A DNA stretch of 64,000 nt from NCBI RefSeq assembly GCF_005239225.2, contig NC_133295.1, forward strand, positions 186,001 to 250,000, written 5' to 3'. Shown here piece by piece: positions 23,660 to 33,975 of the stretch (positions are counted from its first letter, which is position 1; each line of letters starts with the position of its first letter). The notes under the pieces were generated by a model, which made no database searches, was not told where the DNA came from, and worked only from the letters and a program-made list of their open reading frames with translations. This DNA is from Populus alba (Eukaryota > Streptophyta > Magnoliopsida > Malpighiales > Salicaceae). Position numbers and translations under genes: made by a program.

Positions 23660-24892
23660 GTGTTTTACTTGCAAGTGTTATTTTTGTTGATCTCAGTCTC
23701 AGGATTAGTTTTTGCATGCATTTTATGTAGTGGTCGTCTAGTACACAATCTAGAAGTCGTAACTACCATAGACCCGAACTCTAGCAATGTTCTTAGAGAT
23801 ATTCAAGAAAAATTACAACTTATGCGGACGGAAATGAGCAATATGTCCAATCAAATGAACAACCTTTATGGGAGGATGGAGTCCATAGAAACTTTGCAAA
23901 TAAAACAGTATAGTACGAGTGAGCGTTCAAATGACAACCATAGGAATCCTCAAAGACCAGTTCCTCGTAGGAATCACCACCATAACCAACACCAGGGTCA
24001 CAATGACTTTGATGACCCTAATGATAATGAGCATTTCAATGACTATCGTCAAATACCAGTTCATCCTAGGAACCGTCAATACAACCGCAATCAGGGCCAT
24101 CACGACTATGATGACCCTGACGAGCGAGTCATGAGGCATATCAAGGTAGAAGCCCCAACTTTTGAGGATCAACTTGACCCATGGATTTTTGATAGATGGA
24201 TCCATGACATGGATCAATTCTTTAGCTGGTATAATCTATACGAGAATAGAAGGGTAAGATTTGCAAAGATGAAACCTAGTGGAACAGCTCAGCTCTATTG
24301 GGAAAGTGTAGAAGAGTCTTTGATTAGGAGAGGTCAACCCCCTATTTCTGACTGGGTTGAAATGAAGACTAAGTTAGAAGAAAAGTACTTGCCTCGTTCT
24401 TATAGAGGAAATATTTTGGACCAGTGGAATAACTTGAGGCAAAGAGGCAAGTCTGCCAATGAATATGTGGCACAATTTGATGAGTATAGGATGAGGTGTG
24501 CAGTTAGGGAGGATGAAGTGATGACCCTAAGTAGATTTCGAAAAGGCTTAAACGATGACCTTAGAAGGGAGGTTGTGTGTAGTGGTGTTTCCACCCTTGA
24601 TGAAGTTTATACCCTAGTACAAAATTATGACTTGGTCACAAAAAGTCAGTGGACAAGATGTTATGACACTCGTAATACCCCTTCTAGATCTCAACCAAGT
24701 AGTAATAACTCCATATTAGGTGCCCCACCTTGTAAACCCAATCCTTTGATTTCCCAGATACCTAGAGAAGACAAGGGTAATGGTATTTTTCATGAAGCAC
24801 CTAAAACTTCAAGAATTCAGTGTTTTAAGTGTCAGGGTTTTGATCATATTTCCTCTAACTACCCTAATAAGGCTTTGTTCATCAAGGGGTAA
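23660..24892 (+). pseudogene. Gag of the decayed gypsy element
   Basis: A 410-codon frame. The first 60 or so codons are probably leader, and the true start may be at the internal MRTEMSNMSNQMNNLY. Next come a His/Asn/Asp-rich linker, a retrotransposon gag core (FDRWIHDMDQFFSWYN... LEEKYLPRSYRGNI) and a zinc knuckle. The knuckle reads CFKCQGFDHISSNY: the final cysteine of CX2CX4HX4C is replaced by tyrosine, which should abolish zinc binding. A TAA follows shortly, and an acidic tail (EPNPDDFQNLNDEDDES) continues in frame up to the insertion at 25094. Confidence 0.88.
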
Positions 24893-25093
24893 GAGGATAT
24901 GGGTGAAGAAGATAATTGTGATGAAAAGGTATATGAACCCAATCCTGATGATTTTCAAAATCTAAATGATGAGGATGATGAGTCTAACTTGCTAGGATGT
25001 GTTAAGTCTATATCCACTCAAATCAAGACAACCATGTTACGTGTGGTTAGATGTGCTTTAACACAACCTAAAGGAACTGAGGATTGGAGAAGG

Positions 25094-26037
25094 TGATACG
25101 GTTCAGCCATGTGATACGACCCAAGTAAGGTCAGATTTGGATTTTGGCGTAAAAAACGCAACAGTCCAGGTTTACGACAACAATCATAATTCTCAATCTG
25201 ACCATTGTATCAGGATGATATTTTATGTGGACTCTCCAGACATATCTTACTACCTTGGGTTAAAAATTCAGGTCAATCAGAGTTCGGGAAGGAACCGCAA
25301 TACTGGTCAACGGAGGCTGTACGGATTTTGTTATTTACTTCCATTTGACTTGTGGACTTCCTATTTGGTTAGGATTCTTTTCCTACAAGGATGTGGCAGC
25401 TGGCTTTGGGAATTTCCTAGTTCCACAAGGATCTTTAATGAGTTGTAATATAATCTACAAGTGTGGCAGTGATTCATTAATGTTTCAGAATCCTTTTCTT
25501 ATAAGGATTCCTTATTCATCCTAGCTACACAAGGAAAGAAGGGCTGGTGGTATTTAATGACAGATTAGTTATTTTTATTATTTTCTTTAGTGTTTGGGCT
25601 CAATTAAAACTTTGTTTTGAGCTAGGGTCCAAGGCTTGTTTGGATCAGGTTATGGGCTTTTTAGTTTAGGGTTTTGGGCCAGTTTTGAGTGGACCTCATA
25701 TAAGTCCACATAAGAGGTCCATTAGGGTTAATTTTTCAAGAACTATTTAAACTCATATAAGCCACAATTTCGGCAGCTTTGATGATTATTATTCTGAAAT
25801 TTTCAGTTTTAACGTGTGAGAGTGATTCTTGCATTCTTCAGTTCTTGAACGAACTGAATCTGACTTATCGAAGATTAACTAGCTTCGTGGCGTCATTCTA
25901 CTCATTCCAATAGTGTTGGTGCCTTGGGGCAGGTTTCCATTGTGTCGCATTCATATCAGACCTATTTCGGCTTTCCGGGATCAGATCTCAATCTTGATTG
26001 TGGGTTGCGTGACCACGTGATCACGAGGTTTGCATCA
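25094..26037 (+). repeat. LTR copy A (944 bp), plus orientation
   Basis: Starts TGATACGGTTCAG and ends GGTTTGCATCA. Flanked on the left by GAAGG (25089-25093) and on the right by CCTTC (26038-26042). It has the same length as copy B and is very similar to B and C, but in opposite orientation. It has no internal region of its own. Confidence 0.93.
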
Positions 26038-26462
26038 CCTTCTTTCACTTTATTGTTCTTCTGACTATTATCATTAGAGCTTGGAGGTAATCCAATAAGT
26101 TGGATTTTTTTATCTTGAAAAGTGAATGAACAAGAATTTGATTGTCCAAAGATTGTAACGTCCAAATCATATAACCAAGGCCTACCCAAAATGACGTGCC
26201 CTACATCCATGAGAATGACATCACACCCAATTTCATCATGATAGTAAAAAATATTGATGGGAAAAAGACAACTCTCTTTGACTGCTATAGATGTATCATT
26301 AACCCAAGACACACTATAAGGCTTAGGGTGTGGAATAGACTTTAAGCCTAAGCGGGATACACTACCCGAGGAAACTGCATTAATACAACTACCACTGTCT
26401 ATGATGATCTTACACTCTTTTATCTCCATATTTAATGTAAGTGTAAAAAATAGCAATCCTTC
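26038..26462 (-). pseudogene. Inverted protease segment of the host gypsy element
   Basis: On the minus strand this carries a retropepsin-like domain, CKIIIDSGSCINAVS with the catalytic Asp, and VILGRPWLYDLDVTIFG. Gag and RT of the host element are on the plus strand, so this segment is backwards relative to them. Reversed, its start joins in frame to the gag side (...TEDWRR then IAIFYTY), and its end (NKVKEG) joins to the sequence after 29897 (GLNIISP). The 5-mers at its ends are CCTTC at both junctions. Confidence 0.9.
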
Positions 26463-27406
26463 TGATGCGAACCTCGTGATCACGTGGTCACGCAATCCAC
26501 AATCAAGATTGAGATCTGATCCCGGAAAGCCGAAATAGGTCTGATATGAGTGCGACACAATGGAAACCTGCCCCAAGGCACCAACACTATTAGAATGAGT
26601 AGAATGACGCCACGAAGCCAGTTAATCTTCGATAAGTCAGATTCAGTTCGTTCAAGAACTGAAGAATGCAAGAATCACTCTCACACGTTAAAACTGAAAA
26701 TTTTAGAATAATAATCATCAAAGCTGCCGAAATTGTGGCTTATATGAGTTTAAATAGTTCTTGAAAAATTAACCCTAATGGACCTCTTATGTGGACTTAT
26801 ATGAGGTCCACTCAAAACTGGCCCAAAACCCTAAACTAAAAAGCCCATAACCTGATCCAAACAAGCCTTGGACCCTAGCTCAAGACAAAGTTTTAATTGA
26901 GCCCAAACACTAAAGAAAATAATAAAAATAACTAATCTATCATTAAATACCACCAGCCCTTCTTTCCTTGTGTAGCTAGGATGAATAAGGAATCCTTATA
27001 AGAAAAGGATTCTGAAACATTAATGAATCACTGCCACACCCGTAGATTATATTGCAGCTCATTAAAGATCCTTGTGGAACTAGGAAATTCCCAAAGCCAG
27101 CTGCCACATCCTTGTAGGAAAAGAATCCTAACCAAATAGGAAGTCCACAAGTCAAATGGAAGTAAATAACAAAATCCGTACAGCCTCCGTTGACCAGTAT
27201 TGCGGTTCCTTCCCGAACTCCGATTGACCTGAATTTTTAACCCAAGGTAGTAAGATATGTCTGGAGAGTCCACATAAAATATCATCCCGATACAATGGTC
27301 AGATTGAGAATTATGATTGTTGCCGTAAACCTGGACTGTTGCGCTTTTTACGCCAAAATCCAAATCTGACCTTACTTGGGTCGTATCACATGGCTGAACC
27401 GTATCA
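26463..27406 (-). repeat. LTR copy B (3' LTR of the IQ element)
   Basis: Starts TGATGCGAACC and ends GAACCGTATCA in plus orientation. Left neighbour is CCTTC (26458-26462); right neighbour is the PPT. Confidence 0.93.
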
Positions 27407-27792
27407 TTCCCTCCCTCTTCAAGAAGATTCGCCCTCGAATCTTGAATACGATTAATAGTGACTGCAGTAGCCTCTTGTTTAAGCCTTTGTAATCCCCTTC
27501 TTGCTAACACCTTTCTCCAACAATACTGTATAGAAGTAGTGACTGACAAGAATTTCAAATAAGCACGCCGTACTAACCACTTGCGTACATACTTTTGAAT
27601 GATAACCACAACGACTCTCCTTCGTCTTTCATCCTTTTGGCGTTGTGCCTCTTTTTCCCATGAAGCTTGAAGATCATAAACTAATCTTCTACACTTATCA
27701 ACTTGTCGTTCTAGAACCCCCAAACCATGGCTTAGTTTTTCACATCGTTGATCTACAATCCTTCTCTGTTCCCTCTCCCTTAGTGAATACAT
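27028..27792 (-). CDS. ORF with coiled coil and two IQ motifs, running into the 3' LTR
   Basis: ATG at 27792; 254 codons, of which the first 129 lie in the internal region and the rest read into LTR B. Residues 1-60 are a charged, probably coiled-coil helix. IQ motifs (IQxxxRxxxxR) begin at residue 65 (IQKYVRKWLVRR) and residue 88 (IQYCWRKVLARR), exactly 23 residues apart, the spacing of tandem IQ motifs in myosin necks; LQRLKQEA follows. IQ motifs bind calmodulin-type light chains. The most likely origin is a captured fragment of a host IQ gene such as a class XI myosin (inference from motif spacing). An unfamiliar gag cannot be ruled out. The PPT lies directly after the codons for EEGG. Confidence 0.65.
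   Translation of the reverse strand: MYSLREREQRRIVDQRCEKLSHGLGVLERQVDKCRRLVYDLQASWEKEAQRQKDERRRRVVVVIIQKYVRKWLVRRAYLKFLSVTTSIQYCWRKVLARRGLQRLKQEATAVTINRIQDSRANLLEEGGNDTVQPCDTTQVRSDLDFGVKSATVQVYGNNHNSQSDHCIGMIFYVDSPDISYYLGLKIQVNRSSGRNRNTGQRRLYGFCYLLPFDLWTSYLVRILFLQGCGSWLWEFPSSTRIFNELQYNLRVWQ
27407..27420 (-). other. Polypurine tract of the IQ element
   Basis: Minus strand reads GAAGAGGGAGGGAA directly before TGATACGG of LTR B. Confidence 0.85.
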
Positions 27793-28213
27793 GACATAGA
27801 TAGGGAAAAGAAAAAAACAAGACGACGAAAAGAATAGAGTTTATAACTGGAAGAACACTGATTTAGATTCGAGATTATGAATCTGACTTTTGTTTGGACC
27901 AAAACTTATCGGGAAAAAACAAACAAACAAATGTGAAAGTGATGAAAAGGACTCAAACATCAGCCAAATATCAAAATACGATGATAGTATAATGGCAGGA
28001 ACGAAATCAACAAAAACAAAACAAGTTTTGAAAGATAACACCAAACAGACCTGTTACGACAAAACAAGACCTAATTCGGGAAACCTAAAGAAACCGATAT
28101 CCAAATGACCTCGAATTTAATTTGTATTATTACAATACTATGAAATCATGAAAAATCAATTTATAGGTCGTTCTCTTATTTCTAGGTACCCAAACTCCTT
28201 GTATGATCAGTTT

Positions 28214-28700
28214 GCGGCAGAATTGATCCTCCAATTAAAACCTCCAGAAGCCGGAATCAAAATATGCCCAAATTTAATATATGGTGCGATCTCATCCCCA
28301 ATACACATAATATGAAGTTTCAACTGATTCTAAGGTGTTTTTCTTACGGCTCACTAATAGTAGTGTTTCTGCGGCAGAATTGAACCTCGAATTAAAACCT
28401 CAAGCAAACAATATCGAAATATGTCCAAATTTGATATATGATGTGATCTCACCCCAAATAGACTGAATATGAAGTTTAAATTGATTCCAAGGTGTTTTAC
28501 CTAGGGTTCACTAAGAGTAGTGTTTTGTGGCAGAATTGAAACTCGAATTAAAACCTCAAGCAAATAATATCAGAATAGGTCCAAATTTGATATATGATGC
28601 CATCCCACCCCCAATAGACTGAATATGAAGTTTAAATTGATTCCGATGTGGTTTGCTTATGGTTCACCAAGATTTGTGTTTCTGCGGCAAAAATTGAATG
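28214..28700 (-). repeat. 157-bp tandem repeat in the leader of the IQ element
   Basis: Units begin with GCGGCAGAATTGA or a close variant at 28214, 28371 and 28527, with a partial unit at 28684. Each contains AATTAAAACCTC, CCAAATTTGATATATG and ATATGAAGTTTAAATTGATTC. They sit between the PBS and the ORF, where packaging or translation signals of retroelements lie. Confidence 0.88.
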
Positions 28701-28936
28701 ATCCTTCAAATTTCAACTAATCACTCTTTTCTCTATTTCTTTCTGATTTTTTTGTTTCTTTTTTAACAAACTGATATGATTTAGAGACAGTAACAAGATT
28801 AAATATAAACTTTTTTTTTTGCTTAGATGACACAGACACGAAGAACAAGAAGATGGACGCAAACACTGAAAAACTTAAGGGAACACTAAAAAAAAAAAAC
28901 AAAAATAACAGAATGATATGACCTTGTTTCGGAGCC

Positions 28937-28950
28937 TAGCTCTGATACCA
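28937..28950 (-). other. Primer-binding site of the IQ element
   Basis: Minus strand reads TGGTATCAGAGCTA two bases inside LTR C; the first 12 bases match initiator-Met tRNA. Confidence 0.85.
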
Positions 28951-28952
28951 AC

Positions 28953-29897
28953 TGATGCGAACCTCGTGATCACGTGGTCACGCAATCCACAATCAAGATT
29001 GAGATCTGATCCCGGAAAGCCGAAATAGGTCTGATATGAGTGCGACACAATGGAAACCTGCCCCAAGGCACCAACAGTATTAGAATGAGTAGAATGACGC
29101 CATGAAGCCAGTTAATCTTCAATAAGTCAGATTCAGTTCGTTCAAGAACTGAAGAATGCAAGAATCACTCTCACACGTTAAAACTGAAAATTTTAGAATA
29201 ATAATCACCAAAGCTGCCGAAATTGTGGCTTATATGAGTTTAAATAGTTCTTGAAAAATTAACCCTAATGGACCTCTTATGTGGACTTATATGAGGTCCA
29301 CTCAAAACTGGCCCCAAAACCCTAAACTAAAAAGCCCATAACCTGATCCAAACAAGCCTTGGACCCTAGCTCAAAACAAAGTTTTAATTGAGCCCAAACA
29401 CTAAAGAAAATAATAAAAATAACTAATCTGTCATTAAATACCACCAACCCTTCTTTCCTTGTGTAGCTAGGATGAATAAGGAATCCTTATAAGAAAAGGA
29501 TTCTGAAACATTAATGAATCACTGCCACACTCGTAGATTATATTGCAGCTCATTAAAGATCCTTGTGGAACTAGGAAATTCCCAAAGCCAGCTGCCACAT
29601 CCTTGTAGGAAAAGAATCCTAACCAAATAGGAAGTCCACAAGTCAAATGGAAGTAAATAACAAAATCCATACAGCCTCCGTTGACCAGTATTGCGGTTCC
29701 TTCCCGAACTCCGATTGACCTGAATTTTTAACCCAAGGTAGTAAGATATGTCTAGAGAGTCCACATAAAATATCATCCCGATACAATGGTCAGATTGAGA
29801 ATTATGATTGTTGCCGTAAACCTGGACTGTTGCACTTTTTACGCCAAAATCCAAATTTGACCTTACTTGGGTCGTATCACATGACTGAACCGTATCA
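28953..29897 (-). repeat. LTR copy C (5' LTR of the IQ element)
   Basis: 945 bp, ending CCGTATCA and followed by GAAGG (29898-29902). Confidence 0.93.
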
Positions 29898-29902
29898 GAA
29901 GG

Positions 29903-32900
29903 AGGGCTTAACATAATAAGTCCTATAGGGAGTTTGAAAGGGAGATTTGTGAGGAGTCTGTTGTGTTTGTTGTAGTGGCTAAGGAGATTGTAGAAGACTT
30001 TTTAGAGGAGCCACCTGAAGAGGTAAGAGAAGTGTTGAAAGAATTTCTAGATGTTTTCCCTTCTGAACTACCTGATGCTTTGCCCCCTATGCGTGATGTT
30101 CAATACGCCATAGCTTTTTCCCTGGGGCCACATTACCAAACTTGCTTCACTATAGGATGAACTCGAGTGAACATGTTGAATTGCAAAGGCAAGTATGTGA
30201 GTTGTTACAAAAGGGATTTATATGAGAGAGTTTGAGCCCTTGTGCAGTACTTGCACTGTTAACACCTAAGAAAAATGAATCATGAAGAATGTGTGTTGAT
30301 AGTCAAGCCATCAACAGGATTACAATCAAGTATCGTTTTCCAATTCCTCGAATGGATGACATGCTAGATATGATGGCAGGAGCCTAGATCTTTTCTAAGA
30401 TTGACTTGAAGAGTGGGTATCATCAGATTAGGATCCGTCCGGGAGATGAGTGGAAAACAACATTTAAGACTAAGGATGATTTATATGAATAACTAGTCAT
30501 GCCTTTTGGCCTTTCCAATGCACCAAGCACTTTTATGAGAGTAATGACACAAGTGCTTCAGCCATTTATGGGAAAGTTCTTGGTGGTATACTTTGATGAT
30601 ATTCTTATTTATAGCAAAACCAAGGAAGAGCATTTCGATCATCTTATTCAAGTTTTTACCACCCTAAAGACAGCAAGTTTATTTGCAAATGTCAAAAAAG
30701 TGTTCCTTCTTTACAAATCAATTGGTCTTTTTAGGGTTTATAGTGTCATGGTAAGGAGTCTCTATTGACCCCCATAAAGTCCAAGCAATAGTAGATTGGC
30801 CTGAACCTAAGACTATTCATGAGGTTCGTAGTTTTCATGGGCTTGCGACTTTTTATCATCGTTTTATTAAGGGATTTAGCACCATCATGTCACCTATTAC
30901 AAATTGCTTGAAACAAGGTGAGTTTAAGTGAAGTAAAGGAGCTAATAGGGCATTTGGGGAGGTTAAAAAGAAAATGATGAAGGCCCAAGTAATGCGGCTA
31001 CCTGATTTTACTAAAGTGTTTGAAGTAGAATGTGATGCTTTGAGAGTCGGTATAGGTGGAGTACTTAGTTAGGAACGTCACCCTGTAGCCTACTTTAGTC
31101 AGAAGCTTAATGAGGCAAAACAAAAGTACTCAACTTATGATAAAGAGTTTTATGCAGTGGTTCAGGCCTTGCGCTATTGGCGCCATTACTTGTTACCACA
31201 GGAGTTTGTTCTTTACTTCGATCATGAGGCCCTCCACTATCTTAACTCTCAAAATAAGCTTAATCATAGGCATGGTCTTTTGATTGAATATTTGCAAGCA
31301 TACTCATTTGTTTTGAAACATAAATATGAAATAGAGAATACAGCTGCAGTTGCTTTGAGTCGTTGGGTAACGCTGTTATCTGTAATGAGTGTTGAAGTCA
31401 CAGGATTTGAGAGACTTAAAGAGGAGTATGAATCTTGCTCAGAATTTGGAGAAATATACTCGACATTGAAGGATGAGAATCACCGTGTTATAAATGGTTA
31501 TCACCTCCAAGATGGATACTTATTTCGAGATAATAAGCTTTGTATCCTGAAAACATTCGTGCGTGATTTTTTGACTTGGAGGTCTCTCAGGACATTTTGG
31601 AAGGAATAAAACCATCGAAGAAGTGGAATGATAGTTTTTTTTTGGTCTAGTTTTGAAAAAGAATGTCGCCAAATTGGTAGGTCAATGTCGAACTTGCCAA
31701 CTAGCTAAGCATAGAAAACAAAATACTGGTCTTTACACTCGGTTGCCCATTCCTACTTGCCCTTGGCAAGATGTAAGCATGGATTTTGTGCTTGGGCTTC
31801 CACGTACTGCAAAGAAACATGATTCTATTTTTATGGTTGTCGACCGCTTCTCTAAGATGGCCCATTTTATTCCTTATACTAAGACCATAGATGCTTCCAG
31901 AGTTGCAAAACTCTATTTTGACGAGATTGTCAAGTTGTATGGTCTTCCCTAAACCATAGTTTCAGATAGGGATGCTAGATTTACAAGTTATTTATAGAAA
32001 ACCCTTTGGCATATGGTGGGAACCAAATTGAAGTTTTCTACTACTTACCACCCCTAAACTAATGGTCAAACGGAGGTGGTTAACGTGAGTTTGGGCAACC
32101 TTTTAAGGTGTCTAATGAGTGATCATAATCAAAATTGGGATCTGATTCTTCCTATGACCTAGTTTGCCTATAATAGCTCTATCAATAGGTCAATAGGCAT
32201 GAGTCCCTATGAAGTTGTACATGGTTACAAGCTTAGGAAACCTTTAGACCTTCTTCCAATGTCCTTTCATGCTAGAGTGTCTGAGTCAGCCGAGTTTTTT
32301 GCACGTAGAATTCAAGATTTGCATACTAAGATCACTAAATAGATTCAAGCAAGTAATGCGCAATATAAACTTCAAGCTAATTTACATAGATGACATAATG
32401 AGTTTAATGTGGGAGACTATGTTATGATACAGTTTAGACCCGAGCGGTTTCCTTCGGGAGCTAATAAAAAATTACATGCACGTAGTGCCAGGCCTTTCAA
32501 AGTGCTACAACGGGTTGGTCCAAATGCTTATGTTCTTGATTTACCACATGATTTTGGCATTAGCTCTACATTTAACATTTAGGATCTACTTGCATACCAC
32601 AAACCACTTCATATTCCAAATGATCCATTTGAGATACCACTTAACTCCCCTCCTGATGATCCTATTGAAACCTCTATCCCTTTCACCTTGACATCAGCAC
32701 AAAAGGATAATATTGATGCTATTCTTGATAAACAAGTTGTTTTTAACAGAAATGGTGATGTTCAACGGTTTCTAGTTTGTTGGGTGGGTCGGCTTGACTT
32801 AGACTGGACTTGGATTACTAGAGATACTTTGCAACAGCTTGACCCAAATCTTTGGGAGTACTATCAGAGTCAACCAGTGCTACACTCGATGGGGTCAAGT

Positions 32901-32975
32901 TTCTCTAACCCCGGGAGAGTTGATGGGGACACCAGACCTACACCACAAACTACACGAGTATATGGACGGAGATGA
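29903..32975 (+). pseudogene. Pol of the decayed gypsy element: RT, RNase H, integrase, chromodomain
   Basis: Starts with the linker LEEPPEEVREVLKEFLDVFPSELPD that precedes RT in this family. RT blocks are [24 protein letters not shown] and [11 protein letters not shown] (about 30395-30615). RNase H has RYWRHYLLPQEFVLYFDHEAL (31170-31235). Integrase retains CRTCQLAKHRKQ, MDFVLGLPRTAKKHDS and VVDRFSKMAHFIP. The tail contains RFLVCWVGRLDLDWTWITRDTL (32760-32830), a chromodomain-like block. Stops interrupt at, for example, 30385-30387 and 30490-30492. Several replace residues expected to be Trp or Gln. Confidence 0.88.
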
Positions 32976-33742
32976 TGTAGGATGACCCAGCCTGTCACGC
33001 TTTGGTTGAGAGACTAAGCCCATTTGAGCCTATTTCATTATTATTTTATTTATTTAGCCCATTTAGGCCTGCTTATTGTTATTTTATTATTTATGTTAAA
33101 CAGTTTAATTTGATGGGCCAAGCCCAATAGCGGAATGTTTTAGAGTTTACTATTTATATGTTCTTCTGTCATCTTGAGAGATAGTTTTAATGATTAATGA
33201 AAATATTGCAGACTTTGCATATCTCTAATCCCCTTTCTTTTCTTTCTTTGTTTTCTCTTCTCGGCTTCTTCTCTAAAAGCTTTTTTCTTTTCTTACTTTA
33301 ATTATTATTATTTATTGTCTTGCATCATTGCTTTTACATTATTTTGATGTAATAATGTAAGAAATATAGTTACCACAAAACAAGCTAAAAAAAAGTTCTA
33401 ATTAGCAGATAGACTTGCTGCACATCACTCTTATAGACTTGATCTCAACATATATGTTAATTTCGGAAATTAATTAATATTGCCGTGATTCCAACACTCA
33501 GTACTCTTTTTTGGGTCGTGAAAAACGATATATAAGTGCAAAGTCAATAGTGCTTGGCGTAATTATTACTTCGCCTTGCTTTCCTCTGGTTTAGCAACAA
33601 CTACTTAGGAAGGTTGATAGTGATGGGAATATATACATATTGCTTTTTTGTTTTTAGTTTTAAATCCTGAAAGAGGTACGTATTATACTCGCTCCATTCA
33701 TCAGTATATTTTCCATAAATTAATATATATTGTCTTTCCTTT
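32976..33742. other. Flank with a possible unpaired 3' LTR; no gene
   Basis: From about 32976 the sequence resembles LTR U3/R DNA (TTTACTATTTATATG then TTAATGATTAATG and a T-rich leader), but no partner copy is seen in the window. After 33400 the sequence changes to RLP-promoter-like fragments. Confidence 0.35.
33334..33360. repeat. Short perfect hairpin
   Basis: TTACATTATT, a 7-base spacer and AATAATGTAA form a perfect 10-bp inverted repeat without a following T-run. Confidence 0.7.
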
Positions 33743-33975
33743 ATTTCTAAGGGGTTTTCACTGTGCCTCTCTCAATTTCTCTCTTTCATTTTGTTTCTCT
33801 TCCATTATCCTCAAATTACTCTTCCTCCTCCCCCTCCTCCCCTCCTCTTTCTCATTTGTGTGCTCAGCATACTAAAGTCTTTCTCTCCCTCCATTCAAAC
33901 AATCGTAATTTTCCATCAGTGGTTCTGCTTTTCAACACAAAAAATAAAAGCATATATTCAAATTTATAATTGATA
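33743..33975 (+). pseudogene. RLP 5'-end fragment (signal peptide and N-terminus)
   Basis: GGGGTTTTCACTGTGCCTCTC and the following roughly 180 bp correspond to the signal-peptide exon of the intact RLP at 35548, including PLSSNYSSSS and SHLCA. Indels shift the frame and the LRR region is missing. It is the most upstream of the truncated RLP copies. Confidence 0.8.

Larger units (their letters stand above)
26463..29897 (-). mobile_element. Non-autonomous LTR retrotransposon with an IQ-motif ORF
   Basis: LTR B (26463-27406, 944 bp) and LTR C (28953-29897, 945 bp) are in the same orientation and differ at about 14 positions (1.5%). The PBS inside C and the PPT inside B show that the element is transcribed on the minus strand from C to B. 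The 1,546-bp internal region has no gag, protease, RT or integrase domain. It carries a three-unit 157-bp tandem repeat in the leader and one ORF with two IQ motifs. Mobility would have to be supplied in trans. Confidence 0.9.
23660..32990 (+). mobile_element. Decayed Ty3/gypsy chromovirus invaded by a second LTR family
   Basis: Gag (23660-24892), a protease segment (now inverted at 26043-26457), and RT, RNase H, integrase and a chromodomain-like tail (29903-32975) lie in the order of a Ty3/gypsy element. A block of 944-945-bp LTRs and a 1.5-kb internal region occupies 25094-29897. No 5' LTR is found to the left of gag; a 3' LTR may begin just after 32976 but could not be paired. In-frame stops are frequent, so the element is long dead. 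Residues such as DKQVVFNRNGDVQRFLVCW suggest a Galadriel-like chromovirus (inference). Confidence 0.88.

Noticed and set aside
33763..33969. Ser-rich ORF as a separate small gene
   Set aside because: Sequence alignment by eye shows it is a frame-shifted remnant of the RLP signal-peptide region and not an independent gene.
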